Origin: Fidelibacterota bacterium
GTDB taxonomy: Bacteria > Pseudomonadota > Alphaproteobacteria > Rhodospirillales > Rhodospirillaceae
Direction: 5' to 3'
NCBI GenBank assembly: GCA_947476625.1
Contig: CANJRA010000001.1
Span: forward strand, 1 to 64,000
Length of the DNA: 64,000 bases
Shown: piece after piece, positions 26,071-34,520 of the stretch
How the letters are laid out: each line of letters begins with the position of its first letter
How positions within the stretch are numbered: the first letter of the stretch is position 1
Position numbers and translations under genes: made by a program
The notes under the pieces: model-generated
What the model saw: the letters and a program-made list of their open reading frames with translations, nothing else
What the model was told of the DNA's origin: nothing
The model's database searches: none

Positions 26071-27147
26071 ATGGCTAAAAAACCAAAAGTCGCGCTGATC
26101 ACCGGTATTACCGGCCAGGACGGGGCCTATCTCGCCGAACTCCTTCTGAAGAAGGGCTATATCGTTCACGGCGTCAAACGGCGCTCGTCGTCCTTTAATA
26201 CCGGACGTATCGACCATCTGTACCAAGACACCCACAAAACCGGCGTGCGTTTCTTTCTGCATTACGGCGATCTGACCGATGCCACCAACCTGATCCGGCT
26301 GGTGCAGGAAGTTCAGCCCGACGAGATCTATAACCTCGCGGCGCAGAGCCATGTGCAGGTGAGTTTCGAGACGCCGGAGTACACCGCCAACGCCGATGGG
26401 ATTGGAACACTGCGCTTGCTGGAGGCCATCCGCATTCTGGGCCTCAAAGACAAGACACGCTTCTATCAAGCCTCGACCTCGGAGCTTTACGGCAAGGTTC
26501 AGGAGATTCCGCAGTCGGAGAAAACGCCGTTTTATCCGCGCTCGCCTTACGCCGCCGCCAAGCTCTACGCCTATTGGATCACGGTGAACTACCGCGAAGC
26601 CTACGGCTATCACGCCTCTAACGGCATTCTGTTCAATCACGAGAGCCCCTTACGCGGCGAGACTTTCGTGACCCGCAAAATCACGCGCGCGGTCGCGGCC
26701 ATCGAGCTGGGACTGCAAGACAAGATCTTCCTCGGCAACATCGATGCCAAACGCGACTGGGGCCATGCCCGCGATTACGTTGAAGGCATGTGGAAGATCG
26801 TACAGCACAAGAAAGCCGATGATTTTGTGCTGGCGACCGGCGAAACCCACGCGGTACGCGAGTTTGTCGCATTGTCGTTTGCCGAGGTTGGCCGCAAGAT
26901 TAAATGGAAGGGCAAGGGCGTCGACGAAAAAGGCATCGATGCTAAAACCGGTAAAGTGCTGATCGAAATTGACCCGCGTTACTTCCGCCCGACCGAGGTG
27001 GACTTGCTATTGGGCGATCCCACCAAAGCGCGCAAAGTGCTCGGCTGGAAACACAAAACCAGCTTCCGCGCCATGGTGAAGGAAATGGTCGCGGCAGATA
27101 TGGACATTGTGAAAGCGGAATCTCAGCGCCAGAATCGAGACGACTGA
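26071..27147 (+). CDS. gmd: GDP-mannose 4,6-dehydratase
   Basis: A 358-residue SDR enzyme making GDP-4-keto-6-deoxymannose. [19 protein letters not shown] at the N-terminus, [16 protein letters not shown], and the catalytic [13 protein letters not shown] plus [10 protein letters not shown] (T, E, Y, K) are all present, and [15 protein letters not shown] is diagnostic. The GDP-fucose synthase gene follows after 3 bases, so GDP-L-fucose is the likely product. Confidence 0.96.
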   Translation: MAKKPKVALITGITGQDGAYLAELLLKKGYIVHGVKRRSSSFNTGRIDHLYQDTHKTGVRFFLHYGDLTDATNLIRLVQEVQPDEIYNLAAQSHVQVSFETPEYTANADGIGTLRLLEAIRILGLKDKTRFYQASTSELYGKVQEIPQSEKTPFYPRSPYAAAKLYAYWITVNYREAYGYHASNGILFNHESPLRGETFVTRKITRAVAAIELGLQDKIFLGNIDAKRDWGHARDYVEGMWKIVQHKKADDFVLATGETHAVREFVALSFAEVGRKIKWKGKGVDEKGIDAKTGKVLIEIDPRYFRPTEVDLLLGDPTKARKVLGWKHKTSFRAMVKEMVAADMDIVKAESQRQNRDD

Positions 27148-27150
27148 GTC

Positions 27151-28095
27151 ATGATCGGCAAGCCTTACGATCTCACCGGAAAACGCGTCTGGGTCGCCGG
27201 CCACAACGGCATGGTCGGCGGCGCGATTGCGCGGCGCTTGGCCACGGAAAGCTGCGATGTGCTGACGGCATCGCGCAAGGAGCTCGACCTCACGCGCCAG
27301 GCCGATGTGGAAACGTGGATGGCCAAGGCCAAACCTGATGCGATCTTCGTGGCGGCGGCTGTGGTCGGCGGCATCCTCGCCAACAACACGCGGCCGGTGG
27401 ATTTTTTGACCGACAATCTTTTCATTCAGGGCAACATCATTTCGACGGCACATAAAATCGGCGTCGAGAAACTGATGTTCCTGGGGTCTAGCTGCATCTA
27501 CCCGCGTCTTGCGCCGCAGCCGATTCCGGAAAGCGCTTTATTGACAGGGCCGCTAGAACCTACCAACCAGTGGTACGCGATCGCGAAGATTTCCGGGATC
27601 ATGCAGTGCCAGGCTTACCGGCGGCAGTACGGCCGCGATTTCATCAGTGGCATGCCGACCAATCTGTACGGGCCTGGTGACAACTTCGACCTGCAATCGA
27701 GCCATGTGCTGCCGGCGTTAATGGTCAAAGCGCATAACGCAAAAGTCGCGGGCGATAAGACAATTACGGCGTGGGGCACAGGACAGCCGCGCCGCGAATT
27801 TCTGTACGTCGACGATCTCGCCGATGCCTGCGTGTTCCTGATGAAGAACTATTCGGACGATGAACACGTCAATATCGGTACCGGCGACGATGTGACAATT
27901 CGCGAGCTGGCGGAAACCATCTCTGACGTCGTTGGTTTCGAGGGGACTTTTACCTACGACACCAGCAAACCGGACGGCACGCCGAAGAAACTGATGGACA
28001 GCGCTAAACTGAATGCGATGGGTTGGCGCGCCGGCACCGATTTGAAGCAGGGCGTCGCGAAAGCTTACGACTGGTATCGCCGCAACGCGGCATAG
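27151..28095 (+). CDS. fcl: GDP-L-fucose synthase
   Basis: A 314-residue epimerase-reductase. VWVAGHNGMVGGAIARRL is the cofactor motif, GSSCIYPRLAPQPIPES includes the catalytic serine and cysteine, and WYAIAKISG has the YxxxK pair. NLYGPGDNFD and GQPRREFLYVDDLADAC are typical. Together with gmd it converts GDP-mannose to GDP-L-fucose for surface polysaccharide. A fucosyltransferase is not in the window. Confidence 0.96.
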   Translation: MIGKPYDLTGKRVWVAGHNGMVGGAIARRLATESCDVLTASRKELDLTRQADVETWMAKAKPDAIFVAAAVVGGILANNTRPVDFLTDNLFIQGNIISTAHKIGVEKLMFLGSSCIYPRLAPQPIPESALLTGPLEPTNQWYAIAKISGIMQCQAYRRQYGRDFISGMPTNLYGPGDNFDLQSSHVLPALMVKAHNAKVAGDKTITAWGTGQPRREFLYVDDLADACVFLMKNYSDDEHVNIGTGDDVTIRELAETISDVVGFEGTFTYDTSKPDGTPKKLMDSAKLNAMGWRAGTDLKQGVAKAYDWYRRNAA

Positions 28096-28124
28096 AACGC
28101 TTCAGGGAGCGCCGCCGCCACGCC

Positions 28125-29051
28125 ATGCAGATTTATCTGCCCATTGCCGAGATATCGGTGAATATCTTCCTGATCCTCGGCTTAGGCGGCGCCGTGGGTT
28201 TGCTCTCTGGGCTGTTCGGCGTCGGTGGTGGATTCTTGATGACGCCGCTGTTGATTTTTATCGGCGTGCCGCCTGCCGTCGCCGTGGGAACACAAGCCGC
28301 GCAGAGTGTGGCGTCGTCGGTGTCGGGAACGTTAGCGCACCAACGTCGCGGCAATCTCGACCTTCTGATGGGCGCGGTGTTGACCGCCGGAGGATTTGTC
28401 GGCTCGGGCGTAGGCGTGTGGCTGTTCAATGAACTGAAGTACGCCGGCCACATCGATCTGACAATTTCGCTGGGCTACGTGATTTTCCTCGGCATCGTCG
28501 GCAGCTTTATGTTGGCGGAAAGTTTGCCCGGCGTCTTAAACCGTAGACCCGTTGCCGTGGCGTTGGCCGCGCGAGGACCGACGCGTCATCCATGGATGAC
28601 CGCGCTACCGTTCAAGATGCGCTTCCGCCGGTCGAAATTATACGTCTCGGCGTTGATACCCCTGGCGCTCGGATTTGTCGTGGGCCTGTTGGTTGCCATG
28701 ATGGGCGTGGGCGGCGGCTTTCTCATGGTGCCCGTGATGATCTACCTGCTGGGCATGCCGACGCAGGTTGTTATCGGCACGTCGTTATTTCAAATCACGT
28801 TCGTCACTGCTGGCACAGCCTTGCTTCAGGCGACCGTCAATCAATCGGTTGATCTTGTTCTGGCGTTGTTGCTGATGGTGGTTGGGGTTGTCGGCGCACA
28901 GATCGGCGCACGGCTGTCAGCCAGAATCAAAGGCGAGCACCTGCGTGTGATGCTGGGGCTGATTGTTCTGGCGGTAGCCCTGCGACTGGCGCTCGATCTG
29001 GTCATCAAGCCATCCGACATCTTCTCGCTCACAGGCAGCGAGGGTTCATGA
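28125..29051 (+). CDS. TauE/SafE-family anion exporter
   Basis: A 308-residue permease with eight or nine membrane helices in two related halves. Each half carries a G-G-G-F-L-M-x-P motif (GVGGGFLMTPLLIF and GVGGGFLMVPVMIY). The family exports sulfite, sulfonates or other small anions. The frame is open upstream into fcl, but ATG 28125 (MQIYLPIAEIS) is the usual start for this subgroup. The next gene overlaps by four bases. Confidence 0.9.
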   Translation: MQIYLPIAEISVNIFLILGLGGAVGLLSGLFGVGGGFLMTPLLIFIGVPPAVAVGTQAAQSVASSVSGTLAHQRRGNLDLLMGAVLTAGGFVGSGVGVWLFNELKYAGHIDLTISLGYVIFLGIVGSFMLAESLPGVLNRRPVAVALAARGPTRHPWMTALPFKMRFRRSKLYVSALIPLALGFVVGLLVAMMGVGGGFLMVPVMIYLLGMPTQVVIGTSLFQITFVTAGTALLQATVNQSVDLVLALLLMVVGVVGAQIGARLSARIKGEHLRVMLGLIVLAVALRLALDLVIKPSDIFSLTGSEGS

Positions 29052-29803
29052 TCCGCCCCATGACGCACGCATTGGTTCTTTTCGTCATGTGCTGGTTGAG
29101 CGCGGCGTCGGTAAAAGCGCAGGACGTGCCGCTGGTAGCCGACCTCGCCAATCATCTGGTCGCGATCACGACAGGCTTTACAGGCACAAATGTTTTGCTG
29201 TTCGGCGCGACTAACGGACCCGGTGATATCGTCGTGGTGGTGCGCGGACCGGCGAAGTACGAGGTCGTGCGGCGCAAGGATCGCTTTGGGCCGATTTGGG
29301 CCAATGCATCGGCGATCGTGTTCCACGACGTGCCGTCTTATTACCGCGTCGCTTCAAACCGACCGCTGGATGAGTTCGTGCCGGAGGCGCTGTTAGAAAG
29401 CCGACAGATTGGCGCGAATGCAGTGCGCATGCCGACGCGCGATGTGAGATCCGAGGCGGAGATCGCCGATTTTCGCGCGGCCCTGATGCGCTTGAAGGCG
29501 GAGCAAAATCTCTACGGTGAAGTCGTTGGCAATGTGACGCAGATGTCCAACCGCTTGTTTCGTACGGAATTGTATTTCCCCGCCAATGTGCCGACCGGAA
29601 CGTACATGGTGGAGGTTTATCTTTTCCGCGAGGGTCAGATCACCAGCGCGGAAATTGTGCCGCTGACGATTTCTAAAATCGGCGTCGGCGCGGACATTTT
29701 CGATTTTGCTCACGGCAAATTCGCCTTCCTGTACGGTCTCGTGATGATCATGCTGGCCGGTAGCGCCGGCTGGGTCGCGAGCGCCGTGTTTAGGCGTGTG
29801 TAG
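29048..29803 (+). CDS. TIGR02186 family membrane-anchored protein
   Basis: A 251-residue protein with a signal peptide (ALVLFVMCWLSAASVKAQD), a periplasmic domain and a C-terminal helix (YGLVMIMLAGSAGWVASAVF). TGFTGTNVLLFGATNGPGDIVVVVRGP is the recognisable core of TIGR02186, a family restricted largely to alphaproteobacteria and found right after TauE/SafE, as here. It may be an accessory subunit of the exporter; function is not established. ATG 29048 overlaps the exporter stop. Confidence 0.9.
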   Translation: MIRPMTHALVLFVMCWLSAASVKAQDVPLVADLANHLVAITTGFTGTNVLLFGATNGPGDIVVVVRGPAKYEVVRRKDRFGPIWANASAIVFHDVPSYYRVASNRPLDEFVPEALLESRQIGANAVRMPTRDVRSEAEIADFRAALMRLKAEQNLYGEVVGNVTQMSNRLFRTELYFPANVPTGTYMVEVYLFREGQITSAEIVPLTISKIGVGADIFDFAHGKFAFLYGLVMIMLAGSAGWVASAVFRRV

Positions 29804-29805
29804 TT

Positions 29806-30306
29806 ATGAGTGACAATATCACCGCGCCCGTCGCACCATCCGCCGAAGCCCGCACATTCTTGTTGGCGGTCGACACGTCCGACCAACTGCGCGCGGCTTT
29901 GCATTTTGCCTGCCGCCGTGCGGTGCATACCGGCGGCAAGGTGGCGCTGTTTCATGCCGTGCCGCCGTCGGACTTCCACCATTTCTCGACGGTCGCCGAG
30001 CTGATGGATCATGAAGCCAAAACCGAGGCCGAACGGCTTTTGCAGCAGCTGGCGGCCGATGTGCACCAGCGCACGGGTAAGTTTCCCGATCTCTATTTGC
30101 GTCAGGGCGACACGTTGCCGGAATTGCAGAAGGTGATTCGGGAAACCGAAGGGATTTCGATGCTGGTTTTGGCGGCTGACCCCGGGCCCAACGGCCCCGG
30201 CGCGCTGATTGCGGCCATATCGGGGAAACTGGCGGGAACACTGGATATTCCGGTGACCGTCGTGCCGGGCGATCTGAGTGAAGACCGCATTGATGCCCTT
30301 ACCTAG
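29806..30306 (+). CDS. Universal stress protein (UspA fold)
   Basis: A 166-residue single USP domain: FLLAVDTSDQLRAALHFACR at the start, VALFHAVPPSD, and a late D-I-P-V-T-V-V-P strand. The GxxGxxxxx(S/T) ATP loop is partly present (GPNGPGALIAAISGKLAGT), so nucleotide binding is possible. It starts 2 bases after the TIGR02186 gene and precedes NifU by 85 bases. UspA next to NifU is a common alphaproteobacterial pair. Confidence 0.9.
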   Translation: MSDNITAPVAPSAEARTFLLAVDTSDQLRAALHFACRRAVHTGGKVALFHAVPPSDFHHFSTVAELMDHEAKTEAERLLQQLAADVHQRTGKFPDLYLRQGDTLPELQKVIRETEGISMLVLAADPGPNGPGALIAAISGKLAGTLDIPVTVVPGDLSEDRIDALT

Positions 30307-30390
30307 GGACGGCGTGGCGAGCCTTGATCTAGGACTACTTTAGTCCTAATTAGGGGCCACACACAGAAGCTCGCTTTTGGAGCCCCCATT

Positions 30391-30948
30391 ATGTTCATTC
30401 AGACCGAAGACACCCCCAATCCCGCCGCCCTCAAGTTCCTGCCCGGTAAGCAGGTTCTCGAATCGGGCGTCGCCGATTTCACCGACCGTGAAGGCGCGCA
30501 ACGGTCGCCGCTCGCCCGCCTTTTGTTCGAGATCGACGGCGTAGCCGGCGTCTTCCTCGGCAGCGATTTCGTCACCGTCACCAAAACCGGCGACAAAAGC
30601 TGGCAGGTTTTGAAGCCCATGGTCTTGGGCGCGGTGATGGATCATTTCACCTCCGGCGCCGCTGTCATGGAAGGCGATGCCGACGACGACGCGGAATTCA
30701 CCGACGATGGCGTAGACCCGGACTTGATTGTGCAGATCAAGGAACTGATCGAGACGCGGGTGCGTCCGGCCGTGGCCCAGGACGGCGGCGATATCGTTTA
30801 TCGCGGCTTTAAAGACGGCACGGTTTTCTTGAACCTGCGCGGCTCCTGCGCCGGCTGCCCAAGCTCTTCGGCAACCTTGAAAATGGGTATCGAGAACATG
30901 CTGAAGCACTACCTGCCGGAAGTGCAGCGCGTTGAGGCGATGGCGTAA
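30391..30948 (+). CDS. NifU-like iron-sulphur scaffold (Nfu type)
   Basis: A 185-residue Nfu protein with an N-terminal Nfu_N domain (MFIQTEDTPNPAALKFLPGK) and a C-terminal NifU domain (RPAVAQDGGDIVYRGF) carrying the cluster-binding CAGCPSS motif. It would assemble or carry 4Fe-4S clusters in the cytoplasm. Length and both domains are normal for alphaproteobacteria and mitochondria. A sequence remnant on the minus strand starts directly after its stop. Confidence 0.94.
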   Translation: MFIQTEDTPNPAALKFLPGKQVLESGVADFTDREGAQRSPLARLLFEIDGVAGVFLGSDFVTVTKTGDKSWQVLKPMVLGAVMDHFTSGAAVMEGDADDDAEFTDDGVDPDLIVQIKELIETRVRPAVAQDGGDIVYRGFKDGTVFLNLRGSCAGCPSSSATLKMGIENMLKHYLPEVQRVEAMA

Positions 30949-31131
30949 TCACGCCGATTTCTTCGTCAGCCTTTCTTCCCACCAGATGTAACGGCCTTGG
31001 GCGTTTTTCTCGGCCGACCCCAGAACCCGGACGGTGTCGTCGTCGCGGAAGATCTGGGTGACTTCGACAGCATTGCCCGGCACTGGGATGACATAATGAC
31101 AGGCGTCGGCGGCACAGTAGCCCCGGCCGCA
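30949..31131 (-). pseudogene. C-terminal remnant of an unknown gene
   Basis: Reading the minus strand from a stop at 31132 gives 60 codons of protein-like sequence with no ATG, including YVIPVPGNAVEVTQIFRDDD and then GRYIWWEERLTKKSA before a stop at 30949. The composition and the tail look like a real C-terminus, but the 5' part is missing. I do not know the family. A fragment of a different gene on the plus strand begins next to it, which suggests a deletion or rearrangement joined two gene ends here. Confidence 0.4.
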
Positions 31132-31139
31132 TTAGATTC

Positions 31140-31587
31140 ACTGCGCGACAAAGAGATCACCTTTTTTATGTTGGCCAACCAATTGCCGCTCCTACAGGCC
31201 GGTCAAACGCCGCCAGCCGTGTCGCGCCAGAACGAACTTTATTGCGGCGACAATGCTTCAAAGATGAAAGACCGGTGGTTCAAGAAACTGTCGGTGGTGG
31301 CCTTCAGCGATCCCAATGACATTCTGAGCTACACCATCCCGCAAAGCTTCTCGGCGGATTTTATGGATTCCCGACTGTGCGCGACGACCACCAATGTCGT
31401 GGTTGCGGTCGCCAAACCGGTATCGCTGGCGGTGACGTCTATGGCGTCGCCTCAGGTAGCCCATACCGCCTATGACGCCGACGAACGCGTGCTGGGCCTT
31501 ATGACCTATGGTCTGGGCGAAAACCAACCGCCGAAGGGCTGTAGCTGGCTAAAATACCGGGCAGCAACCGCAGATCCGGCCGGTTAA
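31140..31587 (+). pseudogene. C-terminal fragment of a hypothetical alpha/beta-hydrolase-like protein
   Basis: The protein-like part runs from about ITFFMLANQLPLLQ to the stop at 31587 and includes SVVAFSDPNDILSYTIP and AYDADERVLGLMTYGLG. These segments resemble the last third of a large uncharacterised proteobacterial protein with a hydrolase-like fold, in which the SDPND aspartate could be catalytic. The frame remains open up to 30997 but the first 48 residues look random because they lie on top of the opposite-strand remnant. No ribosome site is evident, so I treat it as broken. Confidence 0.45.
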
Positions 31588-31747
31588 GCGAGGTTTTTCC
31601 CTAATTTCCTTTGTAACCGGCAACCTTCCATCAAACATTTGCCCCAATTGGTGCCGTAAACTCGGCGGTAACCGGTTGTAGAAGAAACTCCGGCGGCGGC
31701 TATGTGCCGGCGACCGGGGACGGCAGCGGTTGAGGGAACGGTAGGGT

Positions 31748-32158
31748 ATGGATCAAAAGACGCCCCAACTTATGGGAGTGGGCTGCACACTGATGCTGGC
31801 AGCAATGCTTTTCGCATCTGCGCCAGTGCGCGCGGAGGGCGAGAACGCCGGCGAAACACAGATGTGCGTGCCTTTGCAGCAAATCGACGACCGTCGCGTC
31901 ATCGACGACAAAACCATTCTTTTAAAAATGGTGGTCGGCCCCAGCTACAAACGCATCGATCTGGCACGCCCTTGCTCCGGGCTAAAATCCGCCGGCGGGT
32001 TCAGCTCCGCGACGTCCATCAGCCAGCTTTGCAAACAAGACATCCTGCGCGTGATCCAGGAGCCTTTGTCTATGGGTAGCCAATGCATCATCGACCAGAT
32101 CGTCACGATCGATGAAGCCGAAGCCAAAGCGCTCATGGCGAAAAAACGCCAAAAATAG
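31748..32158 (+). CDS. Secreted protein, DUF6491-like
   Basis: A 136-residue protein with a signal peptide (GVGCTLMLAAMLFASAPVRAE) and a domain with conserved-looking cysteines: MCVPLQQIDDRRVIDDKTIL, RPCSGLKSAGGF, and ISQLCKQDILRVIQ. The order of an initial C-x-x-x-x-x-I-D, then D-x-x-T-I-L, then C-x-G-L resembles DUF6491; I am moderately sure. Function is unknown. No terminator or operon partner is clear. Confidence 0.6.
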   Translation: MDQKTPQLMGVGCTLMLAAMLFASAPVRAEGENAGETQMCVPLQQIDDRRVIDDKTILLKMVVGPSYKRIDLARPCSGLKSAGGFSSATSISQLCKQDILRVIQEPLSMGSQCIIDQIVTIDEAEAKALMAKKRQK

Positions 32159-32329
32159 CCCAATCCGACCCACAGCCGCTGTCGTATCACCAGCAACAGC
32201 CCATAACTCAATAGACGTAGCCTCTACGCCTTCTGCCATAGGCGTATATACCCTTGCTCAGGCAACTTCTGACGCCGTTCCGGCGAATATACAGGCGTTC
32301 AATTGGCCTGAAACAGAAGGAACCCAACC

Positions 32330-32605
32330 ATGGCACATTTTGGCAGACTACCCGCGCTGGAACCAACCGATCGACGCGTCGTTGTCGGCGCAAGCACCAG
32401 CATTGCGCTGCAGAGCTTATACCTGCGAGGCGTCGACCCCTGGCAAGTGAGTGTCGCTTTTCTGATTGGACTTGTTCTGGCGCTGTGTGCGCAAGGCGAA
32501 TCCGGACGCTCGACCGCTTGTGTGATGGCCTCCGCGATCGTCAAAAACATTTGCATGACCGACCCCCTGACGGGAGCGCGCGCGACGCAAGACATGCCGC
32601 TATAG
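32330..32605 (+). CDS. Short hypothetical protein, possible membrane span
   Basis: A 91-residue frame starting after AAGGAACCCAACC. One hydrophobic helix is visible (VSVAFLIGLVLALCAQG); the rest has no motif I know. It lies between the DUF6491-like gene and the phosphate genes in a region of gene remnants, and could itself be a relic. The ribosome site is the best argument for it. Confidence 0.4.
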   Translation: MAHFGRLPALEPTDRRVVVGASTSIALQSLYLRGVDPWQVSVAFLIGLVLALCAQGESGRSTACVMASAIVKNICMTDPLTGARATQDMPL

Positions 32606-32899
32606 CCCTGTGTTCAGCCCGCAGATAAGGCCAATCGACTAATTCTCTGAGATTTAGCCCTTATTCGGATCCAAATAGAATGGTTTGTGCAGTTGTGCTG
32701 GCTTGGTAAGCCCGCAACAATGTGTCGTACAAAAGAGGGGATTCAACGGACGGCAACTTCCCAATCGGATCAACCCCCGCTACTAAGACGCCTGAAATGA
32801 CAGTTTAATGACGATGGAAGATTGCCCATTCGGCATTTTGACTAACTTGCCTCTCCCTCTGCTTACAAGGCCGCCATCCTTCATTGGTTCCAAGCTCTT
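32606..32899. other. Intergenic region before the phosphate genes
   Basis: About 290 bases, AT-richer than average, with stops in all frames. It should contain the promoter of the DUF47/Pit pair. I looked for a Pho box (two CTGTCAT-like repeats) and saw none that is convincing. Confidence 0.4.
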
Positions 32900-33520
32900 A
32901 TGCCGCGCGAAGATCGTTTCTTCGAGCTCTATAACCGCCATGCAGAAACCGTTGTGCAGGGTGCTCATGCCTTGCGCGAACTGTTGAAGGGCGGGTCAGG
33001 CGTCGCAGACGCAGCCCAGCAGATTTACGCCTTTGAAAATCAGGCCGACGACATTGCCCGTGATGTGCTTCTGCTGGTCCGGTGTTCGTTCATCACGCCG
33101 TTCGACCGCAGCGATATTAAAGACCTCATCAACACGCTGGACGACACCATCGATCAGATGAAGAAGACGGCTAAGGCCGTCTTGCTGTTCGAGGTAACGA
33201 CAATCGAGCCGGAAATGGCCGCCATGGGCGACCAGATCGTGAAAGCCGCCAACCTGACGGTCGAAGCCATCAAGCTTGTAAGTTCCATGCGCGAGAACGT
33301 GACGCGACTGCACACTATTGCCGAGGAAATCATCCACCTCGAAGAGGATAGTGACATGCTCAGCGACCAGGGCATCAAGGCGCTCTACAAAAAGCATCGC
33401 GACGGAAATGCCATGAATTATATCGTCGGCATCGAGATCTATGATCACCTCGAGAAAGTGATGGACCGGTTCGAGGACGTAGCTAACCGTATCAGCGGCA
33501 TCGTGATCGAACAGGTCTAG
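32900..33520 (+). CDS. DUF47 / PhoU-like accessory protein of Pit
   Basis: A 206-residue all-helical protein of the DUF47 family, distantly related to PhoU: REDRFFELYNRHAETVVQGA at the start, ENQADDIARDVLL and a second copy-like HLEEDSDML/YDHLEKVMDRFEDVANRI. The E-x-x-A-D/E-x-x-x-D/E motifs are metal-binding in this group. It is the usual first gene of a pair with the Pit phosphate transporter, 7 bases upstream of it. Confidence 0.93.
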   Translation: MPREDRFFELYNRHAETVVQGAHALRELLKGGSGVADAAQQIYAFENQADDIARDVLLLVRCSFITPFDRSDIKDLINTLDDTIDQMKKTAKAVLLFEVTTIEPEMAAMGDQIVKAANLTVEAIKLVSSMRENVTRLHTIAEEIIHLEEDSDMLSDQGIKALYKKHRDGNAMNYIVGIEIYDHLEKVMDRFEDVANRISGIVIEQV

Positions 33521-33527
33521 AGTCTTT

Positions 33528-34509
33528 ATGCTGATCCTCGTCAGTCTCATTATCGTTGCGCTGGTCTTCGATTTTATGAACGGCCACAACGATGCGGCCA
33601 ATTCCATCGCTACCATCGTCTCGACCCGCGTGCTTTCGCCGCGCGCAGCGGTGGCCTGGGCAGCCTTCTTCAATTTCGTGGCGTTCGCGGTTTTCGGTCT
33701 GCACGTCGCAGGCACAGTCGGCAAAGGCATCGTTTCGCCCGACGTCATTAACGACTACGTGATTTTCGGCGCGTTAGTCGGCGCTATCTCCTGGCAACTT
33801 GTGACCGGCCACTTCGGTATTCCGTCCAGCAGTTCTCATGCATTGATCGGTGGACTGGTTGGTGCCGGTTTGCAACAAGCCGGTTTTGACGCGATTGTTT
33901 GGGCGGGTTTAGGCAAAACCGCGAGCGGCATCATCTTGTCGCCCATGGCCGGGCTGGTACTCGCCCTCCTGCTGGTACTGATTGTCTCATGGGCCTTTGT
34001 GCGCGTGGCGCCAGGACGTGCCGACTCTATTTTCCGCAAAGCCCAATTCGTATCGGCTTCTTTGTATGCCCTAGGTCACGGCGGAAACGACGCGCAGAAA
34101 ACGATGGGGATTATTACGGCTCTGCATTACGCCCATGGTGAGCTCACCGGCGAATTCCATGTGCCTTTCTGGGTCATCATTACTTGCAACTTCGCCATCG
34201 CACTTGGAACATTGCTGGGCGGCTGGCGCATTATTCACACGATGGGCTCGCGCATCACGCGGCTTTCGCCGCTGCAAGGTGTTTGCGCAGAGACCGCTGG
34301 CTCGATCACTTTATTCGTGGCGACCAGCCTCGGCGTTCCGGTATCAACCACGCAAACGATCACAGGCTCGATTGTGGGCGTAGGCGCGGCGCGTGTCGGC
34401 GGTAAGATGGGGCGTGGCGCGCGAGATTGCCATCGCCTGGGTTATCACCATGCCGGCGGCGGCAATTGTCGGCGCGCTGTTTTGCTGGCTCGCAACACAC
34501 TTCTGGTAA
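33528..34509 (+). pseudogene. pit: Low-affinity phosphate transporter Pit, frameshifted near the 3' end
   Basis: The first 291 codons are a normal Pit permease: FDFMNGHNDAANSIATIVST at about residues 12-31, its C-half repeat GHGGNDAQKTMG, and GVPVSTTQTITGSIVGVGAAR. At 34401 the frame goes wrong. Skipping one base there restores the expected last helix (VRWGVAREIAIAWVITMPAA and on to HFW-stop at 34509), for a total of about 326 residues, the usual length. As sequenced, the frame instead runs to 34673 with an unrelated basic tail, across the LysR gene. Either a real 2-base loss or a sequence error; the last helix would be lost if real. Confidence 0.8.
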
Positions 34510-34520
34510 CGCGCCGCAAT

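Noticed and set aside
32254-32628. 124-codon plus-strand frame overlapping the 91-residue frame
   Set aside because: Arginine-rich out-of-frame reading without a ribosome site; the alternative frame at 32330 has AAGGAA upstream.
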